Assembly: GCA_028023455.1 (NCBI GenBank)
Contig: JAQFVV010000055.1
Coordinates: 5,300,030 to 5,364,029 of the forward strand
From: Epiperipatus broadwayi
Taxonomy: Eukaryota > Onychophora > Udeonychophora > Euonychophora > Peripatidae
Direction: 5' to 3'
DNA length: 64,000 bases
Made by a program: the position numbers and the translations under genes. Numbering within the stretch: position 1 is the stretch's first letter; the number at the start of each line of letters is the position of its first letter. Of this stretch, positions 33,815 through 47,073 are shown in pieces. The notes under the pieces were generated by a model, which was not told where the DNA came from, ran no database searches, and was given only the letters and a program-made list of their open reading frames with translations.

Positions 33815-34165
33815 CTGGACGAAACTGCTCTACTCCACTGCTGCCATCTATCATAAACTCGGGTATATATTAGATGATAGTGTTTATTAAATCAATATTC
33901 AATGCTATGTTATCCATATCCATAGACTGGTTTCCGGCTTATTGTTTTTATCAATGAGAATTTTGAATCTGGATCTAATGCACTTTATGTGGCTACGTTT
34001 TACACTTTCTTTTATTAAGTTGTCACTCACTGATAATAGATATGTCAGAAACTAGTTCAGGATTATGGTACATATCATTAATAAATTCTATCATCTAGTA
34101 TCTATTGATAACTTAAACGTACAATAGGTGGCAGTAGAGGAATCGAATTTGCTAAAAATGATAGC
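33815..34165. repeat. Foldback relic with decayed hammerhead blocks
   Basis: CTACTCCACTGCTGCCATCTAT at the left is inverted against ATAGGTGGCAGTAGAGGAATC at the right. GACTGGTTTCCGGC...ATCAATGAG (33927-33960, minus) and CTCACTGATAATAG...GTCAGAAACTAG (34027-34060, plus) are degenerate family 1 ribozyme blocks. The CUGANGA core has a G-to-A change in both. Confidence 0.6.
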
Positions 34166-37100
34166 AGATGTCAAATACATAATAAGAATCATGGGTAACT
34201 GTTCACAAAACATCTATAGCAGTTTGGCATCTTTACCTCCTTTTGCTTTTAGTATATTTAAATAAAGATCAAATAATTGGTAATTTGTCAGATGATGTTC
34301 CTCAAAGAATGAAATAAAAATGTTAAATACTTTCAAAACAAGAAAACATATCAGACCTCCTAATCTAAAGCCACCTATTGCATAGAACTGCTTGGGGTTA
34401 TATAGGGGATGGGATTACATAATATTTGAATCTAAGCAAAATCCCACAATTCTCTTAATCATTTGTAAAATTATTGGTATTAAAAGAAGTGGCTTCTGCC
34501 ATTTTGAGAAAGCAGGGGAATTTCTGCATTTGGAGAACTATTCTGAATCTGATTATATGTAATCAAGATCCCAGTTCATGGATTAGCAAGTAAGATACCT
34601 TTTCTGATTAATAGGATAATGAACATATATAAAAAATCTGCAATTAAGTATGAGTGATTTGGATAATAAAAGGCAACATTGATCGTGTTTTTTAACAGAT
34701 AGTACAGAGAAAGAGGTAGCAAGATTAAAACATAGAATAAAGATAATTTGTCAGCTGATTCTGATCAAAAAGTTATCCCGTAATTGCATTAATTCAAATT
34801 TTGTATGAAAGAGGGCAAACAAATAGATAAAAAATCATTAGAAGATAGTAGGGGCATTCCAAAAATAATTCAGTACGAGATATTACTTGAAAGGAAAGAT
34901 GTTTTAAAAAACCTCGTTGTGGAATGGTATTAGCATGATTATGAATGGTTTATGAACAAGTTTTTCCTCATTTACATGTCTCATTACACATTGGCAGATG
35001 CTTTCAACATTAATTAATAATCGAAGGCAATCTTTGCTTTGATTGATTTTTGAAAGTGTTAATATTGGATCATTAAATATCTATACAGTCTATTCTGGTT
35101 ATCAAGAAACAGCTGCGATAGCTATTGCTTTCACCATTTTTTTTTTTACAATCAGATAACAGTAGGTTATAAAAAACATGGAGAGGTACATTATGCTCAT
35201 AGGGGATTGGAGTCATATTTTCTGATAAGAAGCATATACAGTTGGGCTATAATGAAGATTTTGAGAAGGAAGGTTATATTTTGACTGATTATTAAGCATA
35301 AAAAAGAATCCTATTGCTTCCTGATAATAAATTTAAATTAAAGTGCATATCAATTTTACCATAAACTTAAAGCCTGACTTTGTTGCATTAGGTATGGCAT
35401 AAAATAATGTTGGACATGGGTAATATGAAGACAGGGTTAGGTTAGGGTTACAGAGCTGTAACTGTTATTGTCCTGGTCAATTGGCTGCTAATTGCTTCTT
35501 CTACATGATTGTGTGACTAAAGAGTTACATGTCTTGTGTGAAATTTGTTGTTGCAACTGGGGCTCCGTCATGACTTTAAGTGGTGACTAGATCATAGAGA
35601 GAACTTTCTAAGATTTGGAAGACAGTGTAACAACGGAGGAATTGACAAGGTTTTTAATTGAACGTTTATCTTAAAATTGTATGCAAATTTCAGAAGGCCA
35701 CGACAACTTAGGTGTGAATTAGAGTTTGTGAATTTTTATAATGAACCCACTTTCAAACAAAGCCAGCAAAATGAGAGAGATGGCAGTTAATAGTGTCAAA
35801 AAATTAACACATTTACCTACTGACATTAATAGTCTGGAAGTAAAATATGATGGCATTGAGGTAATGAAATGTCTAAAAGTGCATTTAGTTCGGAAAATGA
35901 TTGCAGACTTTGGAACATTAAGGTAAAACTAATGCAATGGATGTTCGGAACAACAGAGCACAATAGGAAGAAATTTGTTTATTTTCATCTTTGTAAAAAA
36001 AATTTGATTAAGTTATAGTGTCTAAAAAGTATAAAAATCCATTTCATGTAGTGATTAAAGTAACCTCTGTATCATATCAGCCATGGTTAGATTGGATTTT
36101 TTGGGAATCGCTGACAATTTTTGTTGCTGTTCCAATTCTGCTAAAAATAAATGGATGCCTATGGAAGAACTATGAACATATTATTTACAAAGTGTTATTA
36201 TCTTTACATCACACCTATCACAAAATTTAAGATTGAGTCATGTAGGTGTTACGTAATTATAACAACCATATTTCAGGTATGGCATTGTTAGACAGCGTAT
36301 TACCCACAATTTCCCATAAAGATTGCCTTTTTTCCAGATATCATTCTTAGATAATGCCAAGTTACTGCAAACCCAATGATCAGATATTTGAAAAGTAAAA
36401 ATATTACTTTATAGTTGATTTATCCATTTTGGTAGAATTGCATTCTGCATATCTTCACTCTCTGATCAGTATTCATTTAAAATTAATTAAATATTTCTTT
36501 TTAAATGATATCCTGTCTGAAAAAAAAAAATACTAAATAACATTATTTGTCACATTATTTATTTATTTAGCATATAAATTTTTTAAAAACAACTATTAAT
36601 ATAATGTCATCATGAAATCTCTAGAGAATCCAACTGGAAGGTAGATTAGCTAATGGTTTTGCTAAGTCCTTCAATTTTGCCATTGTAGCTATTGATCCAA
36701 TAGACGTCAACTATGTATTTCAGAGTTTATGTTTATTCGCATCTCCATAGAACAATTCTTTCAGTTATACCACTGTAGCTATAGATTTGGCGATCATTAA
36801 CTATGTGATTCAGAATTTGCCCTTGCTCTCATCTACATAGTTCATTGGCTGTTAAATTCCATTTATGAAAGCTGTTGAGTGCAATGATCATAAATTGTAC
36901 TAAATCTGTGAATGTGATTCCAGTTGCATCGAAAAAGATCAAATCTCGCTGATTTTGTTATTGGATCTGAAAAAAAAAAATCTTGGTATTTTAAATCTGA
37001 GTTTAGCTGAAGAGTAGTGAAATTATACTATATGTTCAATGCAATCCTTATTTAATTTACATTTTGAGATAGTTATCATAGAATGAAACTTTTATAAAAA

Positions 37101-37344
37101 TTTGCAGAAATATTTTTAAAAAAAAGAACAAAAAATAAAAACAAATTTAATTGATTATAATTATATTTTTGGGAGATTTTGCATGAATTGCTTATTGGAT
37201 GTGAATTTATAATTTTATGCTTCAAAAATTTATTTAACATGTTATATGCTTTAATATCAAGAATTTTAATGAAAACCAATAATAATTAGAAGTTTTAAAG
37301 TTAATTATTATTATAATTTTTGTTACTTTTTTTTTGTTTTTAAG

Positions 37345-37418
37345 CAATTGAACAGAATATTGAACAAGAAGAACATACCAATAAATCCTCAGCGGATCTT
37401 AGGATACGAAAAACACAG
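37345..37418 (+). CDS. stx1: Syntaxin-1 internal exon (Hb-Hc turn and start of Hc)
   Basis: A 74-nt exon that, with the T carried over from 5201, reads 25 codons: SIEQNIEQEEHTNKSSADLR then IRKTQ. The SSADLRIRKTQ segment is a hallmark of syntaxin-1 and begins the Hc helix of the regulatory Habc bundle. The acceptor is a long T tract ending in TAAG at 37344; the donor is GTAAGA at 37419. The exon ends in phase 0. It is separated from the previous coding exon by about 32.1 kb, exceptionally large next to a 74-nt exon. A hAT-type MITE sits only 185 bp downstream (37603-38085). Frame and order agree with both neighbouring exons, so I am very sure of the identity. Confidence 0.96.
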
Positions 37419-37602
37419 GTAAGATTTTTTTTATACAATCCTCCCACCACAACTTTGTTAAATGATAAAGGTAAACAATTAGAAATCATTAAATTTTATA
37501 ATTAAGATAGAAATTGTTTTTTGTCTATTTATGTAGAAATTTTTATGCTGAAATATGTTAAAAAGACTTTTTTTTTTAGTATTATTGCCTAGTACTATAC
37601 AG

Positions 37603-38085
37603 CAGGGGTGGCCGACGTTTGTGTTCATAAGATCTACTTTTTATTTTAAAAATGTGTTGCAATCGACTTGTTGTCATAGGCGATTGACTTGTTGTCATAG
37701 GCATAGTCTAAATGGAGGGAGGTGTGAAATACATACTATTATATATCTACCTAGTAAAAAATAATTATTTAAGAGGCCAAAAAATTCATGTCTGGGGGAA
37801 TTAAAGCAACATGAGTAATTATTAACAACATTTATTAATTCAAATTAGTTGCATTAAATCAAGATTAAAAATATTATTTTCAATAATGATACATCTTAGT
37901 GGACTTCACCTATCTAGAATTGAAAAAAAGTTTAGAACGAAAACAAAAATAACAAAAAAAAAACTTGAAAATCTTGACTTGTTTCACTCGTTACCCGACA
38001 GCTCTTGCCAGATTGGCCTCGTGATCGACCAAAAATGGCTTCGCCGTTGACCGGTGGATCATGATCGACTTGTTGGACACCCCTG
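37603..38085. mobile_element. hAT-type MITE with perfect 8-bp target duplication
   Basis: It begins CAGGGGTGGCCGACG and ends GTTGGACACCCCTG, classic hAT termini. CTATACAG is exactly repeated at 37595-37602 and 38086-38093. Near the right end, GATCGACC/TTGACCGG words alternate, as in many such MITEs. At 483 bp it has no transposase. It lies 185 bp downstream of the syntaxin exon ending at 37418. Confidence 0.92.
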
Positions 38086-41000
38086 CTATACAGTATTTAT
38101 AAATATATCACAGAACACTCATTCTAAATACATTACTAAGAACTAGTTTGCAGGCAAACTCTTAACAAGTCATTTTAATAAACTTGCAAATATAATTTTA
38201 CCTTTCATTTATCAAAGCCCATTCATTTGGTCTGACAAAAATTATATTTGCAAATGACTCATTGTGAATCTGATGCAAAAAAAGTTTCTACATAACGTAT
38301 TTGCAACGAGAGTGTTCTGTGGATCTGATTATAATCCTAAATGTTATATAGGCAAGTAGTAGTAAAAGTTATTTACGTGCTATTGAAATTAGTAGTATTT
38401 ATAAACAATTTAAAATGCAAAGTATATTAAATTTATTTTGGACCATTTATTTTATAAATTAACCCATTTCAGACGTTTGTTTTGTTGCAATGGCAATTTT
38501 AAAACTATCCGCTTAAAAATTGTTACTTTGTTGTTAACGTTTAGTTTTGTAAATCCAAGAGAAAACTCATAAAATTAAAAATTTAAGATTATAATTATGA
38601 ATTATTTTTAGTTTGAATTGCTTTTATGAAGTAAAATTTTTATTTTATCTTTATTTTTAAAATTTTCAATTATTATTTTTGTAAGATTCGTGCATTTAAA
38701 AAAAAAAACCAATATGAAATTAAACTTTTGTATGGTAACAAATCATCTTAATTATCATTAAGATTTACAAGTTCAGTGCCCATTGGCTTTGATGATTTTT
38801 TTAAACAACTTTCTGCAGTTTTGTTAGCCCCCCCCCCCTTTTTTTTTTTTTGTCATTAAGGCCGAATTAGGGCAACTAGCTTCATGCTGCTTTTTTATTT
38901 TTTTTCTATGTTTTTTGCGTAATATCACAAATTAGAATTTTTAGTTTCTAGTATCAGTCATTCAACAGATGGGCCCAAATTGACTTTCTTTCTTCCTGTT
39001 TTGTCATCTTCAATAATTTTTTTTTCTCTGAGTCTTTATTGGAAACTAGGCTTTCGATAATTTTCTGCATATTTTTTTTTTAATATCACCACTTTTTAAA
39101 GATTGAATCTTTTACCATCATCCATGTTTCACCTTTGTATGATCCACTAATTCCTCTACATCCAGTTTCTTTTCCAAATCCCTTGTGTGTTATGTAAGTG
39201 TATTTTGATATAATTATTCTTAATTTTATTTCCCTTAACCTTTATGAACTAAGGATCATTAGAGATTTTCCTTTTAGGATCAATAAGCTTTCTAGTTACA
39301 CCATCAACTGTGATTTTTTTTCTTATTTTCTTAAGTCTCATTGCTTTAGTTTTGTCCATGTTTATTTAAAACATATATATATATATTGCTTTTTTGTTGA
39401 GTGTCTGTAATATTAATTTCAATGTTTCTTTGATTACAGTGTCTTATTGGTTCGTTTTTTATACATTATTTTTCCATTTTTTTTTTTTCTTTTCGATCTT
39501 ATGTATTTATATAGATATATTGAGATGTTTTGATGTGACTCAAGTTATAGATATATACAGTTGCAAGTATCAGCGGTTAATAAAATGTTAAATTGTAGTT
39601 AACTTTGTCAAAAAAATTTTTTGGAACATGTATTTTTACCGAGTGCATTGCCATGTGTATAATGCATGCACATGCAAATGGTCGTATAAATTGAATTGTA
39701 AAAGAAAAATGTGAACTTTAAAGAGAAATTTACTTATTTTTGTATACAATTATATTTCTGTATTTCAGACAAAGCCTAGTGTAAGGAATGTTTTGTTTTA
39801 ATTACTTTAATCTTCAGTATGTAATTTTCTTATAATAGGCAGTGTCAAAATCAAATTCCAAAAAGCAATTAGTACAAAATTTAATTAGTGATTATAAAAT
39901 GCTGGCTCATATCTAGAGTGATTTTAATTAATGCCTGGTTCTAGAAGTTTCTTAGAAAAACAGATATTGGAACAATGGGACTGGAGTCTTTATAAAAACC
40001 TGCAAAATTTAATGTAAGAGGATTCATTCACTTTTCTTTATGATTGAACGTTTTCAGATTTTACTCACTCTCTATTATTGAATGTTTTCGGACTTCACCG
40101 CTTGTTGTTATTTAATTGGTTCCTAGTAAAGTTTGCAGTGATTTCCGGCAATTACTAGGTGAGATGTGGCTGGTTTAAAAGAAGAAACATCGCTACCAAA
40201 TGAAAGAATCAACCGTTCATTGTTTTGCCCATCATTATGAGTGTCTAAGGCATTTATTCCATGGCAAACTTCTGTCTTCAGGCATAACTTCATTCCATCA
40301 TAATGTAAGCTAATAACAGGACCGACCTTCTGTTTTTGCCAATTAATATCCTCCACACTGAAGCCTCTCTCCTAATTTAACTCCAAATATATGAAACAAA
40401 CTACATGAATTGTCAAGCAAACCTACGTACATATTCAATTGGATCATTAACTCAAAAATTTGCAGTACAAAGTTTATGGTAATATACGAGAACTTTAATT
40501 ACTCATTAAGTGAGGCATTATTAAACTTGCCATTTTTAAACTTTTAATTCTTAAGATAAAATAATTAATACTAAGATTATTATTAATTAATCTATTGATT
40601 TTGATATAATCTAATTTTGATGTATTATTTTGTGTCTAATTAATTTTCTGATATGGATGAGTTATTAAATTTTTATATATTTCAAATATATAAAATTATT
40701 GTTTTTTATATATTAAAGACTGATGGTTTAATCATATTAATTTACAGTAAGTTGATTAAGTCAGTACAGATATACTGAGTTTATAGTCAAGTTGTACAAT
40801 TAACTTAAGTAATTATATTTTCATGATCATTCAGAAAGTAGGAAAATAATTTTCCTTTTACAAATAATTATTTATAAATATTCATATATTAGAAAAACAT
40901 TAATTGTCTTATGTACTAGTATGTCCAAGAGCATTAACTCTCTTAAAGTATTTGAGATCGTACGTCTCTTATTTTTTATATAAAATAAATGAATATCATT

Positions 41001-43125
41001 TTCAACTTGCATATGTAGCTGTTTACAAACTGATAACTCCTTACCTGTATCAGAAATTATTTGAGTTTTATTACATCTAAACTTTGACAGCTACATTTTT
41101 GTTCAAATCGTTAGATATTGTTTGATGTGTGTATTTTTTTTTTATATAGCACGTTTAAACAACTTAGCTTTGGTCTAGCTGTAATATAGCTTCCAGACAT
41201 AATACATCGTTACAGCAATATTTATTTAGTGAATCCATCGGGGCCTCCATTGGCAAAGTTTCCGATAAGCTCTTCTCTATATATTACTCTCTATATACAC
41301 TTTCCTTAACACCTGAAGTGCATTTATTATTATCTTTGCTAAGACTAGCTTAGAAATTTCACTTCTAGTCTGTCCATAGTTTATATTTGTTTCCAAATGC
41401 TCAGATGATTGGCACACATTTGAGTTTAATTTAAAAGAGTCACATCGAAATTACTTGAATGTCTTAATAAAGATACAAATAGTAGTTTAAAATCTTTGCA
41501 CATTATCATGTTAAGGTAATTGCATTTCTTAAAGGGTAATGTACAATAATAAGCTCATTAAATTTGTTATTTACATAAAACCATCAATTGAAGAAATTAA
41601 TTTATTTAAAATTTGCTTATGATTTTCATATATTTTATTTTCTGTGTTTTCATATACTAATTAATAAATATGTTATGTTTATTTAAATTTGCCTAGCATT
41701 TGATGTCTGTTATCTGTTGATCAATTGGTTATTAGTTAAGAAGCTCGTGCTTTAATTTTTTGACTACTAATGGATGCCATATTGAATTTTTGAGATACGT
41801 TTTGTACAGTATCTTCAGTTTGAATATTACAGGTGTGAAGTGTTATATGTTGTTAGAAAGAGCACATATTAAGGAATAAAACAATATTGAGAAAATAAAA
41901 TCATTACCTTTAAAAAAATTAGAAAAATAAGATTTTCACACTTTTGCAAATGCATACTTTTTTTTTTTTTTTTATAGATTCACAAATTCTAAATTTTGAA
42001 AGTTAAATTTTAATCGGACTCTTTTCTAGACAGCTTAATTACATGACTTACCTGAGATACTTTATTGAGCAGCATAAAAAAAAAATGATATGCTGGAGAG
42101 TTTCATTTTTGCTAGCTGACCTACCTCTATCCTCACATGGAGGTATCTTCTGGAAATGTGTTTCTAGTAAAGATGTACTTTTAACAATTACTGAAAATCA
42201 AATCAAGAAGAATATTCATAAATTATAATTTATCAAAAAATAAAATTAATTCAATATTAAATATTAATTCATTAATATATTATTCAAAAATGAGGGAAAA
42301 TTTTAAAAAATTTATTCAAATAAAAAAGTTTGTTCAAGAAATCAAACATTGAAGTTACTCTATAATTAAGTAAGTAAAGACAAAATAAATTAATAACCAA
42401 CAAAAAAAATTAACAATAATAGGATTAATTTTCTTTACTGTTTATTTTTGTAAAGTTTCCTATTGATACATGTAATTGTTGAACGTTACCATCAGAAAGC
42501 GATTCCAAGTCCAATCGTGATAATGGTCCTAATACAAAAGCCGCCACTACACTTGCTACTAAAGATGACTTGTTTATCACTTTTTTTTTCATAAGAATCA
42601 TGGCATCATCATCATCATCATCTGAGTCTAGACAGTGCTCATTAGATGAGTTGCCAGAAAATGAGGCCTCAGAATCACAAAAATCGTCCACAGGAAAATC
42701 ATATTCAGAACTGCCGTCCAAATTAGAATCCATTTCTGTTAGTAAAATAATTTACATTGAAAATTTTTGTTTAGAACTAAAAAAAAAGAACAAAAGAAAA
42801 AAAAATTTTAATACCTCTTTTTAGAAAAAAAAAAAAAAAAATCATAAAAAATCCAAATTTATCATAGAGAAAAAATTCTTATGTTAGCTGAAAGCTGACG
42901 AAATGAGGAAAAGAATAATGGATTATACATAAGCATAGTCCTTGCCATTCATGTGCATGCAATTTAAAATCTATGGTTAATGAAAATTCTAGAAAAGGAG
43001 TCCTTTCGACATAGATTGTAAGCAAGCGGTTAAGCTGAACTGGCCTAGCAACTACTTATTAATAAATTAAGAAATGTCTGGTACCCATCGTTAACATATA
43101 TTCTGGCATCAAACTAAATTTTCCA

Positions 43126-43345
43126 TGTGATGTGATGTACTGTGACTTCTCCTTAAACGAAGTCAAGAATCTCTCAGCAATTATGCCCAGAGAAACCTGT
43201 TAGCCACTTTACCTTCCCTTCCCCACTCTTAAGTTTTCCCATATTCTGCTCCATCCCATTTCCACAACTTAATCTTTGTCAACTCTATGGCCTTTATATC
43301 TAAATTCCCCTTTTCCCAAACCCAACATAAAAACCAATAATCCAC
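43126..43345 (-). repeat. LINE 3' end, minus strand
   Basis: It shares TGATGTGATGTACTGTGAC, AAGTCAAGAATCTCTCAGCA and the CTCCATCCCATTTCCACAAC block with 18000-18140. Only the untranslated 3' end. Confidence 0.7.
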
Positions 43346-43399
43346 CCTGACAAAAGGAAAAAGATTTGACATACTTTTAATCACTTAAAAATAAAATTC

Positions 43400-44525
43400 T
43401 GGAGAGAACTATGATAGATAATATTTTTGTTTCATCATCGAAGCAAAATGATGATGGATTGAGGGCATCGTACAATAATCCCTACTCATCACAAATTGCA
43501 CACCATAGGGGAGAAACTGATCCTACCAGCCGTCATAAAGAAATTGAACACTGTACTCCACAAATCTGCACAAGATGTTATAAAAAGGATTTCTTAGAGC
43601 AATAGCACAGTTCAAAGACGTATTGACGAACTGAGTCACTATGTGGAAAACTGTCTAATCATTTGCAAAAAAATGTTTTTCCCCCTAATTAGACCAGTCA
43701 GTATTACCTGATAATGAAGCTTTGTTGCTGGTGTACATTCACTTTATTCAAGATCAGGAAGTGCATGAAGGGCTGTTTTTTGCTAGAACTTTAGAAATTG
43801 ATACCAGAGGCGAATCAATTTTTAATATAATGGAACTATTTTTCAGGGAAAAAGTGATTCTATTGACAAATATAATATCTGTTGTAGCAGATGGAGCACC
43901 AGCTATAATTGGTTGTTATCGCAGTTTCATAAGTTACCTGAAATAACATGTACCTGAAGTGTTTGCAGTTTATTGTATAATCCATAGGCAACCTTTGGTA
44001 GCCAATAACCTTAGTGAAAAATTGCATCAATTGCTTCAGTTTATTATAACAGCTGTGAACAAAATTCCAAGTAATACTTTGAACACCAGAACTGTTTGTT
44101 CGATTATGCAAGGAAAGCGACAAAGATTTCTATCGATTGGTTCTCCATACCGAAGTATGCTGGTTTTCAAAAGGTTTATGTTTGGCGAGATTTTTTTGAA
44201 CTTTTTCAATCTGTTTTAGTTTCTGGATGATGAGGATTGTCAGTTTGAAAGAAAATTTATTTAAAAGTAAAACAAATATTACTTATTTAACTGACATTTG
44301 TCAAATTCAATGATGTTAATTTACAACTGCCAAGAGACAATTTGAATCTCATCAAAGCAAAATCGGTCATATCGGCTTTTGTTGCCAAATTAATATTTTT
44401 TAAACAAAATATTGCAAGATCTGAGCTTTCTCAACTTACTTAAGATAGTATAATGATCTGGAATAAGAGACTTAACGTATCTACACTACAGGGCGCCTTT
44501 AGGCATTTGAACCTAGAAAATTTAT
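43400..44525 (+). pseudogene. hAT transposase pseudogene, N-terminal and central part (ZBED5/SCAND3-like)
   Basis: The protein is a hAT-family transposase of the type seen in ZBED5, SCAND3 and FAM200-like genes. In order: GLRASYN (43461), HTPQIC-like, RRIDELSHYVEK-like (about 43615), LSNHLQKNVF, DNEALLLVYIHFIQDQEVHE (about 43708-43767), ARTLEIDTRGESIFNIMEL (43783), LTNIISVVADGAPA with the catalytic D (43866), VYCIIHRQPLVANNLSEKLH (43965), then FAKLILFKQ-like and NIARSELSQ-like residues up to about 44450. Several frameshifts and stops interrupt it, and the BED zinc finger is not seen. The C-terminal domain follows only after a 2-kb insertion. Confidence 0.8.
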
Positions 44526-44539
44526 ATAGTAGGCAGATA

Positions 44540-46680
44540 CGTAAGTTAAAAAAAAATTTTTTTTTTATTGGTTGATTCCGGTCGTTAGCCCATTGTCACT
44601 AGCTCAGTGGAACAGCAGAGATTTATATTTTATAATAAATTCTTATCTAAGAATATTTTTAAAAAAAAGAATAAAATAAGCCACTGCCAGTAATTAACAC
44701 ACAAACATTTATTTACGCACATATATATATAATTTAACATTATTATTTTAGTATGTTTACTTTAGCATTTTAAAATTTAACTTACATTTTTAACTTTTAT
44801 TTTAGATTTTAATTTACATTTTTATTTTTATAAGTTTGCACAGATGGATTTATAAAAGTTTGTTTTATAAATGTTGAGTATAGATCGGTTACATAGATTA
44901 CACGGTCAAAAACATTTCAAAATAAACATAAACGATCAAAATATAAAGTCATTGATGGAAATGCAGAGGGAAATTTATAAGAAACCCAATGGCATTCATC
45001 ATAAGATGCCGCATAGACACCAATAACTTAAAAGACATCCGAAATAAATACATCTTAGATACTCACCGTAAGGTATCAGTATTTACCGAATGTCTATATA
45101 TTTTGATCAAATATGAAAACCAAAAACACAATTAACCGATAACGAATCCATGCAAGCGTCTATACCCAACTTAAATTTAATGCATTTTTATTTAGAGTGT
45201 CGAGTATGAATAGACTACATAGATTGCATTTGAAAAGAAAATATTTTATCCCTTATTTAACCTTAGGCCAAAAGTTCGCAGTTAAACCAACGTCAATCCA
45301 TCTGATATATCGATGTGTTCAATGTAATACGAATACGACAGCACAATTAGGTTAAGAGAAGAAATTGCCTCTCGTCAGATAGGAATACTACATCTATCTG
45401 ACGATAAGAGCAATAAAAAAAAAACTCCATAGGAAGGAACTGCGGTCTCCGTCTTATAATTCCTTCCATAGGCAAAACGAGTGTGTGCGGCGTATAAAGC
45501 GATTCTGCCCGTAGCGAATCTCGTACTACATCTACTAATTACACCAATATATCCAATCCATTGACCTAATTCAACTACGGAACGAATAACCTAAGATTAC
45601 CTCCCCTAATATAACTTTACAAATCTATATAGCCATTCACGCCTGACTTAAGTTTAACATTTATATAATCTAGTTTAACGAAAACAGAAATCATAATAAA
45701 AACTTAAAGAACAAAAAAAATAAATAAATAAATGGAAATGATTTTACAAAAGAAATACATTAAATAAAATTACTTATTAATAAATTAAGTTGGTCAGATA
45801 GGATTCTATTGCAATTATTTTAAATACGGAACAAGTTTTAGAATTAAAGTTCTTATTGTTTAGTATACTGGAGTTTTAGAAATATATTTAAAGCTTAGAG
45901 TTCAAAAAGTTCTTACGATTTTAAAACGTTCCTTTTTATCCGTTGCTTGCCATTTGAACGTGAATTCCCATGCCGTCCTAAAGAGATTGATATTCTGTTG
46001 GCCGTTTTATTTATTCATCCAGAGGTCTTTTACTTTAGCTGGTCCTCAATGTAGAAAACGATAGGTCATTTCTCCTTCCTTTCTTATAAGAACTGAAGGG
46101 ATTGAAGAGTGCGTCTTTTCAATCCCTTCTTCCTCCGCACTCCCCCCTAACACATCCCTCACCGTCCTCTCTTAAATTTTCTTCAATCACTAACTATTTT
46201 ATTTCCAAACTTTTTCTTTTATATGTAACTTTAGGATCCAATGGACATTACGTCATCGATGATGATGATCCTTCCGTTGAGGTCCGATTTCCCGATGGAT
46301 TTCTTTCATTGGCCATTAGTTTCTATTGTTTTCCTATCTGACCATTGCTTATACATTTAAATGCCCAAGGGCTAGTTCACTTGGACTAATTAAAATAATC
46401 ATTTCCATTTTTTTTCAATAACATTAATTAATTTGTTTTGTACAAACTTAGATATATTTTTATCTTTAAATCTTTACTGACAATTTAGTTTTAAAATACT
46501 TTTTTTTTCTTTTTTTTAATTTCTCATCTGTGCGATTTTAAATATATGAGTTTAGTATAGAATTTTAATTTTCAATTTTTAATTCTTAAAAAAGAAGTTT
46601 TATTTGCGAACTTTTATTTTTTTCATGTTTAATAATAAAAAAAATAATGTAACGTCGTATGTGCCCGTTACAATAGGTAC
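44540..46680. mobile_element. Unidentified 2.1-kb insertion splitting the hAT pseudogene
   Basis: Its presence is inferred because hAT transposase similarity stops near 44525 and resumes near 46690. The stretch has more CpG than its flanks and no ORF over 80 codons. It carries three stem-loops: TCTCGTCAGATAG/CTATCTGACGATAAGA (45372-45408), GGAAGGAA/TTCCTTCC (45435-45470) and a perfect 12-bp stem GAAGGGATTGAA/TTCAATCCCTTC (46093-46127). The right end ...GCCCGTTACA recalls Gypsy-type LTR ends, but no matching left LTR or target duplication was found. Exact borders uncertain. Confidence 0.5.
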
Positions 46681-46689
46681 AATCCAAGA

Positions 46690-47073
46690 AGAAAACATCT
46701 TGCTGTACATCAACCACTTGGAGACTCTTTCACTTAGATTTCAAAACTACGTTTGAAGATATTCTATCATGGAAATACTGGACTGGATAATAAACCCATA
46801 CACTATAGTGCAGAATCAAATATAATTTTGCAAGATGAGATGATAAAGTTATCAAAAGTTTTTGCTGCAACAAGATATTCCACTTCTGTACCAGCTGTAT
46901 GGACTGTTGTACAAAAATATTTGCTAGGATTTCCATCATTATATCTGTTAGAGAGAGGCTTCAGTATAGTTTTAAATCTGCTTCAGAATAGACATCGTTT
47001 GCATATCACTGAACCAGACATAGATAAGTTGTTTGACAGATCACAAGGTGCATCCCTCAGTTTTTCAAGCTAA
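46690..47073 (+). pseudogene. hAT transposase pseudogene, C-terminal dimerisation domain
   Basis: It begins with INHLETLSLRFQNYV and SIMEILDWIINP (46708-46800), shifts frame, then reads ESNIILQDEMIKLSKVF, VPAVWTVVQKYLLGFPSLYL and LERGFSIVLNLLQNRHRLHI through EPDIDKLFD. The W..V.KYL..FPS.YL.ERGFS pattern is the hAT C-terminal dimerisation domain. It is in the same orientation as 43400-44525 and supplies the missing end of that protein. Dead through one frameshift and one stop. Confidence 0.82.

Larger units (their letters stand above)
5202..37344 (+). other. stx1: Giant syntaxin intron (about 32.1 kb)
   Basis: Bounded by GTAAGT and TAAG. Repeats inside are listed separately. I see nothing recognisable beyond AT-rich sequence, homopolymers and short ORFs typical of noise in 5202-6180, 6500-7200, 9920-11690, 11886-12700, 13300-13800, 13940-16380, 16650-17990, 19810-20320, 28045-29330, 29550-30050, 32420-33810 and 34170-37344. 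Within these, 14700-14850 holds two diverged copies of a roughly 60-bp segment, 36665-36840 two diverged copies of a roughly 88-bp segment, and 32460-33340 and 34260-36230 look like badly decayed coding repeats that I could not name. Confidence 0.85.

Noticed and set aside
40123-40356. 77-codon minus-strand ORF beginning MEDINWQKQK
   Set aside because: Vaguely like repeat-encoded proteins of octopus, but too short and without a firm motif.
42425-42733. 102-codon minus-strand ORF with an acidic D/S-rich N-terminus
   Set aside because: It resembles acidic N-termini of some transposases, but no conserved domain is visible and the acidic run comes from a (CAT)n repeat on the plus strand. Left unassigned.
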